Origin: an uncultured Collinsella sp.
Lineage (GTDB): Bacteria > Actinomycetota > Coriobacteriia > Coriobacteriales > Coriobacteriaceae
DNA: 19,002 bases
NCBI GenBank assembly: GCA_958350755.1
Contig: CATWID010000037.1
Location: forward strand, 1-19,002
Direction: 5' to 3'
The notes beneath the pieces are model-generated. The model worked only from the letters and a program-made list of their open reading frames with translations. It did not search any database and was not told the origin of the DNA. Each line of letters begins with the position of its first letter. Within the stretch, counting starts at the first letter, position 1. The position numbers were made by a program, and so were the translations under genes. Of this stretch, positions 15,666-19,002 are shown one piece after another.

Positions 15666-16685
15666 TTATAAAACGATACCGTCCATAGAGCTGGCGACGT
15701 TCTCGACAAGCCCGGCGCGCACGGCCTCCGCCGCGGCGAGCGTACCGTTTTTGACGGCCTCGACCGAGGTGGCACCGTGGCCGATCAGGACCACGCCACG
15801 CAGGCCCAGCAGAATGGCGCCGCCTTTAGCATCGCCCGAGAGCTTTGCCTTGATCTCGCGCATCTGCTTTTTGATGAGCAGCGCGGCAATCTTGGTGCCG
15901 AGGGAAGACATAAAGACACCCTTGAGCTCCTGCAGCAAAAACTTGGCCGCGCCCTCGGTGGCTTTGAGCGCGATGTTGCCCGACATGCCGTCGGCGACCA
16001 CGACGTCAAAATTGCCCGACGTAAGATCGGTGCCCTCGCAGTTGCCCACAAAACCGGGAACAGCGGCCTTCATGGCCGGGAAGCACGACTTGGTAAAGTT
16101 GGAGCCCTTCTCATCCTCGGTGCCGTTGGCAAGCAGGCCCACGCGAGGATGCTCAATACCCAAGACGACGCGCGCATAGGCGCTACCCATCTGGGCAAAA
16201 CGCACCATATCGTCCACCGTGACATCGGGGTTGGCGCCCATGTCGCACAGAACCGTCAGGCCGCCGGCGCGGTTGGGCAGTGCATTGGTGAGGCACGGAC
16301 GCACCGGCTGCTTCTTGCCCTCGGCCTGATACCTAAATGGCGTCACGTAGGCGGTAGCGGCAGCGGTCATGGCGCCGGTGGAGCCGGCAGAGAAGAAGGC
16401 GTCCGCGTTACCCTTCTTGATAGCGCGGCAGGCAAGCACGATCGAGGACTTGCGCTTGGTCATCACAGCTCGAATGGGATCGTCATCCATGGCGATGACA
16501 TCGGGCGCCTCCAAGGCCTCAACGCGAGCGTGAGCCGCGGCAAAGGGGTTCACGATCTCTGCGGGACCGACGGCCAAGACCTCGATATCGGGATCCGCCG
16601 CAAGCGCCGCCTCGATACCGTCGAGGACAACCTGAGGCTTCTCGTCTCCGCCCACAACGTCTACACAAACGCGAACGTTACTCAT
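15666..16685 (-). CDS. plsX: phosphate acyltransferase PlsX
   Basis: Converts acyl-ACP and phosphate to acyl-phosphate, the acyl donor for PlsY in phospholipid synthesis. The 339-residue protein starts with the family's VCVDVVGGDEKP and contains the conserved FFSAGSTGAMTAAA, LTVLCDMGANPDV, VGLLANGTEDEKGS and VVADGMSGNIALKATEG. The C-terminus has GGAILLGLRGVVLIGHGATS. The first segment reads VVGGDE where many homologues have AMGGD. The ATG at 16685 was chosen for AAGGAG seven bases upstream; an in-frame ATG two codons earlier is too close to that site. It follows rpmF in the common rpmF-plsX order, but a terminator-like hairpin lies between them. Confidence 0.97.
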   Translation of the reverse strand: MSNVRVCVDVVGGDEKPQVVLDGIEAALAADPDIEVLAVGPAEIVNPFAAAHARVEALEAPDVIAMDDDPIRAVMTKRKSSIVLACRAIKKGNADAFFSAGSTGAMTAAATAYVTPFRYQAEGKKQPVRPCLTNALPNRAGGLTVLCDMGANPDVTVDDMVRFAQMGSAYARVVLGIEHPRVGLLANGTEDEKGSNFTKSCFPAMKAAVPGFVGNCEGTDLTSGNFDVVVADGMSGNIALKATEGAAKFLLQELKGVFMSSLGTKIAALLIKKQMREIKAKLSGDAKGGAILLGLRGVVLIGHGATSVEAVKNGTLAAAEAVRAGLVENVASSMDGIVL

Positions 16686-16705
16686 ATACATGCTCCTTAT
16701 ACAAA

Positions 16706-16732
16706 AATGGCCGACTCATTGAGCCGGCCATT
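16706..16732 (-). terminator. terminator or attenuator between rpmF and plsX
   Basis: On the minus strand a 12-bp stem (arms 16721-16732 and 16706-16717, one G-U pair) with a 3-base loop is followed by UUUUUG (two of these U belong to or directly continue the stem). It lies 40 bp after rpmF and only 20 bp before the plsX start codon. It has the form of an intrinsic terminator and would limit read-through into plsX. Confidence 0.75.
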
Positions 16733-16772
16733 GTGGTTCCAGTTGGAACGGCATCGCATCCAGAGTATACAG

Positions 16773-16952
16773 TTACTCGGTAACGATAACCTCGCGGTCC
16801 TTGTAGAAACCGCAGCTGGGGCACACGTGGTGCGGGAGCTTGACAGCGCCGCAACGGGGGCACGTGGACTGAGCCGCAGCCGAGATCTTCATGTTGGCGG
16901 AACGGCGGGTGTGAGTGCGGATACGACCCTGCTTTTGTTTAGGTACGGGCAT
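16773..16952 (-). CDS. rpmF: 50S ribosomal protein L32
   Basis: A 59-residue ribosomal protein. It begins MPVPKQKQGRIRTHTRRS, as L32 proteins do (basic N-terminus contacting 23S rRNA). It has a zinc-ribbon with Cys31-x2-Cys34 (CPRCG) and Cys44-x2-Cys47 (CPSCG), and ends DREVIVTE. The start is supported by AAGGAAGG before the ATG at 16952. The zinc-binding form retains all four cysteines. It lies between the DUF177 gene and plsX, the usual bacterial arrangement. Confidence 0.96.
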   Translation of the reverse strand: MPVPKQKQGRIRTHTRRSANMKISAAAQSTCPRCGAVKLPHHVCPSCGFYKDREVIVTE

Positions 16953-17016
16953 AGTGACCTTCCTTATGAACTATCCAGTGTGGCGATTACGCGCAAGTAG
17001 CGATACTACCACAGTT

Positions 17017-17571
17017 TTACTCGTCAAGCTTGAGATTCTTCAATGCTGCAAATGGATTTTCCGTGGCAGCGGCCCATTCGGCCTCTGCTTGAGCGGCGCA
17101 ATCGCATTGCTCGACGTTGAGATTGATGCCACAGGTGGGGCATAGGCCGCGACAATCGGGCTTGCACAGGACAACGAACGGCGTGTCCATGACAACCGCG
17201 TCGTTGATGGGCTCACCCAGATCGACGATGCGATCCTCGCCCAGCAGCTCGTAGCCGTCTTCGTAGGCCTCGGGATCCTCGGGCTCGTTAAAGAGATAGA
17301 ATTCCTCGATCTCACCGGCGATATCAAACGAAGCGGGCTCCAGGCAACGGTCGCACTCACCGGTTGCATGCGCGCGGACCATGCCCGTAAGCAGAACACC
17401 GGTGCCGGCATTGGTAAAGACGACATCGTAGTCGATGCCGTCCTGCAGCCGGTACTCCTTCTCGCCCACCGTATAGGTGGCAACATCGACCTTACCGGTC
17501 AGCGGATACGAGTCTCCGGGAAACTCGAGCTGCTCGGAAAGATCGACGGTAACGTTCGGGAACTCAGCCAT
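17017..17571 (-). CDS. DUF177 (YceD-like) protein
   Basis: A 184-residue member of the DUF177/YceD family, encoded next to rpmF in many bacteria and linked to 23S rRNA accumulation in some. It has the family's central GECDRCLEP (Cys73, Cys76). The C-terminal cluster is LCKPDCRGLCPTCGINLN followed by CDC (Cys136, 140, 144, 147, 156, 158), likely zinc binding. It ends PFAALKNLKLDE, a typical family ending. The ATG at 17571 overlaps by one base the stop codon of the upstream coiled-coil gene (TAATG), so coupling is likely. A longer frame to 17622 would run into that gene and is rejected. Confidence 0.92.
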   Translation of the reverse strand: MAEFPNVTVDLSEQLEFPGDSYPLTGKVDVATYTVGEKEYRLQDGIDYDVVFTNAGTGVLLTGMVRAHATGECDRCLEPASFDIAGEIEEFYLFNEPEDPEAYEDGYELLGEDRIVDLGEPINDAVVMDTPFVVLCKPDCRGLCPTCGINLNVEQCDCAAQAEAEWAAATENPFAALKNLKLDE

Positions 17572-18068
17572 TACCACTGACCATTCTGCTGGGCGGCACC
17601 CTCGTTGAGCTGCTGACGGCAACGGGTCACCGTGCCGGTCAGGCTCTTGAGGTTCTCCTCGAGGTGCGTAAAGACCTGCTCGGCGTAATCCTCGGCGGCA
17701 TAGCGCGTCTCGCGCTCATACTGCTGGGCACGATCGCGAATGTCGTCGGCCTGCTGCTGCGCTAAGCGGACGATCTCCTGCTCACCGGCAATGGTGAGGG
17801 CCTGCTGCTGAGCATCGGCGATGATGGAATCGGCCTGAGCGGCGGCGGAAGCCATAAGCTCCTCGCGCTCCTTGAGGATACGGCGGGACTTCTGCCATTC
17901 CTCGGGATAGCTCATGCGGATCTCGTCGAGGATGTTAAAGAAGACGTCGGCGTCGATAACCTTCATCTGGGCGTTCTTGCCGAACGGCGTCTTAGCCTCT
18001 TCGATGAGCCCCTCGAGCTCGTCGACAAGACTCACGATCCTGTCGCCAGGAAAATTCTCGCCCGGCAT
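17571..18068 (-). CDS. coiled-coil DivIVA/SepIVA-like protein
   Basis: A 165-residue, mostly helical protein. An N-terminal segment (PGDRIVSLVDELEGLIEEA, then KVIDADVFFNILDEIRMSYP) precedes a long Gln/Ala/Glu-rich coiled coil from about 55 to 150 (ILKEREELMASAAAQADSII). It resembles actinobacterial DivIVA-like proteins. In Mycobacterium tuberculosis the SepIVA gene (Rv2927c) also lies next to a DUF177 gene (Rv2926c) in the rnc-smc-ftsY region, which supports orthology by position. A role in cell-envelope growth or division is inference. The ATG at 18068 has AAAGGAGA just upstream; an ATG eight codons earlier overlaps that site and is rejected. ATP-synthase subunit b would also be a coiled coil, but no TM segment is present. 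Confidence 0.7.
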   Translation of the reverse strand: MPGENFPGDRIVSLVDELEGLIEEAKTPFGKNAQMKVIDADVFFNILDEIRMSYPEEWQKSRRILKEREELMASAAAQADSIIADAQQQALTIAGEQEIVRLAQQQADDIRDRAQQYERETRYAAEDYAEQVFTHLEENLKSLTGTVTRCRQQLNEGAAQQNGQW

Positions 18069-18136
18069 CCGGTCTCCTTTCATAGGTAACATATCATCGA
18101 GTTAGTTTACCACATGCCACCAGGCATTAAAAAACG

Positions 18137-18634
18137 TCACGAAAAGCGATGTTTGAGTGCCTTGACCACATTGGGCGGAACAAAATTAGAGACGTCGCTA
18201 CCGAGCGAGGCGATCTGGCGAACCACCGAGCTCGAGATATAGCCGTACTGCGGCGCGCTCATGACGAAGATGGACTCCAGCTCGTTATCCAGGCGGTAGT
18301 TAAGGTCGGCCTGCTGCAGCTCGTACTCAAAGTCGGTCATGGCACGCAGGCCCTTGACCACGGCTCCTGCTCCCTGTTCGCGGGCAAAATCGACCAAGAG
18401 GCCGGTGAAAGGAAGCACCTCGACGCCGTCAATATCACCAAGCGCCTCACGGGCCAGCGCCACGCGCTCGTCGAGCATAAACGTGGTGCCCACGCCGTTT
18501 TTTCCCTGCGACTCGGCAACGGCAACGATCACGCTGGGAAAAATGCGGCGGGCGCGGCGAATCACGTCGATGTGGCCAAACGTGATGGGATCGAAGGTGC
18601 CCGGGACGATTACGCGGTTAATGGTGTCACTCAT
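18137..18634 (-). CDS. coaD: phosphopantetheine adenylyltransferase
   Basis: Adenylates 4'-phosphopantetheine to dephospho-CoA, the penultimate step of CoA synthesis. At 165 residues it is near the family's usual 160. The nucleotidyltransferase motif GTFDPITFGH is at 12-21, and ISSSVVR (133-139) is the ISSTxxR-type motif. VVKGLRAMTDFEYELQQA in the middle is family-specific. The ATG at 18634 was chosen because GGAGG lies six bases before it; the ATG at 18640 abuts that site. The start overlaps the rsmD stop by 8 bases, the common rsmD-coaD pair. Confidence 0.97.
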   Translation of the reverse strand: MSDTINRVIVPGTFDPITFGHIDVIRRARRIFPSVIVAVAESQGKNGVGTTFMLDERVALAREALGDIDGVEVLPFTGLLVDFAREQGAGAVVKGLRAMTDFEYELQQADLNYRLDNELESIFVMSAPQYGYISSSVVRQIASLGSDVSNFVPPNVVKALKHRFS

Positions 18635-19002
18635 CGGCATCCTCCGTGGGTGCGTCGCTATCGTTGCCATCATCCTCGCCGTTACCAACCCAACGAAGCA
18701 GGTCGACCGAGGTTATTCCGTAGCGCTTCTCGCGCACGGTCTCAAAACCTGCCGGATGCGCACCCGCATCGGCGGCAGCGTGCTCGAACAGCGCATAGGC
18801 ACCCTGCGCCAGCAAGCCTTGCTGAGCTAGGTTTTGCAGCAGCTCCTCGACCGGCTCGGCGCCATAGGCATAGGGCGGGTCGAGCAGGACCAGGTCAAAG
18901 GGACCGCCCGGCACGCGGCCGCGCGAAGCGCTTGCCAGCACGTCACCCGTCACCACACGCCAACGCGCACGGTCGCGGCACAGTGACTCGATATTCTTGG
19001 TA
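18627..19002 (-). CDS. rsmD: 16S rRNA (guanine-N2) methyltransferase RsmD, C-terminal part (partial)
   Basis: The gene enters from the right window edge; about 124 C-terminal residues are visible. It methylates G966 (E. coli numbering) of 16S rRNA using S-adenosylmethionine. The catalytic/target-base motif LLDPPYAYG is present, preceded by WRVVTGDVLASAS and followed by LFEHAAADAG and KRYGITSVDLLRW. The protein ends in an acidic tail (NGEDDGNDSDAPTEDADE) beyond the usual end of the fold. The in-frame ATG at 18956 is internal, not the start. It overlaps coaD by 8 bases, implying coupling. Confidence 0.93.
   Translation of the reverse strand, partial: TKNIESLCRDRARWRVVTGDVLASASRGRVPGGPFDLVLLDPPYAYGAEPVEELLQNLAQQGLLAQGAYALFEHAAADAGAHPAGFETVREKRYGITSVDLLRWVGNGEDDGNDSDAPTEDADE

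Noticed and set aside
18114..18133. ATGCC/GGCAT hairpin followed by an A-run on the plus strand, between coaD and the coiled-coil gene
   Set aside because: For the minus-strand genes the T-run precedes the stem instead of following it, and the stem is only 5 bp, so it is not a terminator for coaD.
1..19002. CRISPR arrays, tRNA or rRNA genes
   Set aside because: No regularly spaced direct repeats and no tRNA- or rRNA-like sequence were recognised in the intergenic gaps, all of which are short after position 640.

Overview
The window is GC-rich, densely packed bacterial chromosome. The gene content suggests a Coriobacteriia-type actinobacterium, most likely Collinsella or a close relative. This is inferred from the smc-ftsY-ffh cluster next to plsX/rpmF/DUF177, the frequent GTG and TTG starts, and the style of the proteins; no database search was possible. 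Nearly all genes are on the minus strand; the exceptions are cobO, a DUF134-NifX fusion gene and some mobile-element debris.

Layout. Positions 1-640 are a small graveyard of mobile DNA: the last codons of an unidentified plus-strand gene, a frameshifted and truncated IS3-type transposase end, and what looks like the C-terminal end of a serine recombinase. From 598 to 3043 (minus) lie a DUF523 protein and ftsH, separated by a strong hairpin. A cob(I)alamin adenosyltransferase gene (plus) then faces a MATE transporter gene (minus), and the gap between their stop codons holds two inverted copies of a REP-like unit. A SPOUT RNA methyltransferase follows, then a thyA-folA pair for the thymidylate/folate cycle.

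Divergent from thyA is a one-gene unit encoding a DUF134 DNA-binding domain fused to a NifX-like cofactor-binding domain, ending in a His/Cys-rich tail. Its upstream region has two copies of a TGACATATG-type palindrome 53 bp apart. A near-perfect Shine-Dalgarno sequence sits inside the gene, just before the NifX part. This is the most unusual locus in the window.

From 8620 to the right edge runs a long minus-strand housekeeping block. In transcription order it is rsmD (partial), coaD, a coiled-coil DivIVA/SepIVA-like protein, DUF177, rpmF, plsX, acpP, rnc, smc, ftsY and ffh. It joins 16S rRNA methylation, CoA synthesis (supplying the ACP prosthetic group), phospholipid/fatty acid synthesis, RNA processing, chromosome condensation and SRP-dependent membrane targeting. 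Several junctions are translationally coupled (stop/start overlaps, Shine-Dalgarno sequences inside the preceding gene). Terminator-like hairpins lie after ftsH, after rpmF, between DUF134-NifX and ffh, and probably after folA.
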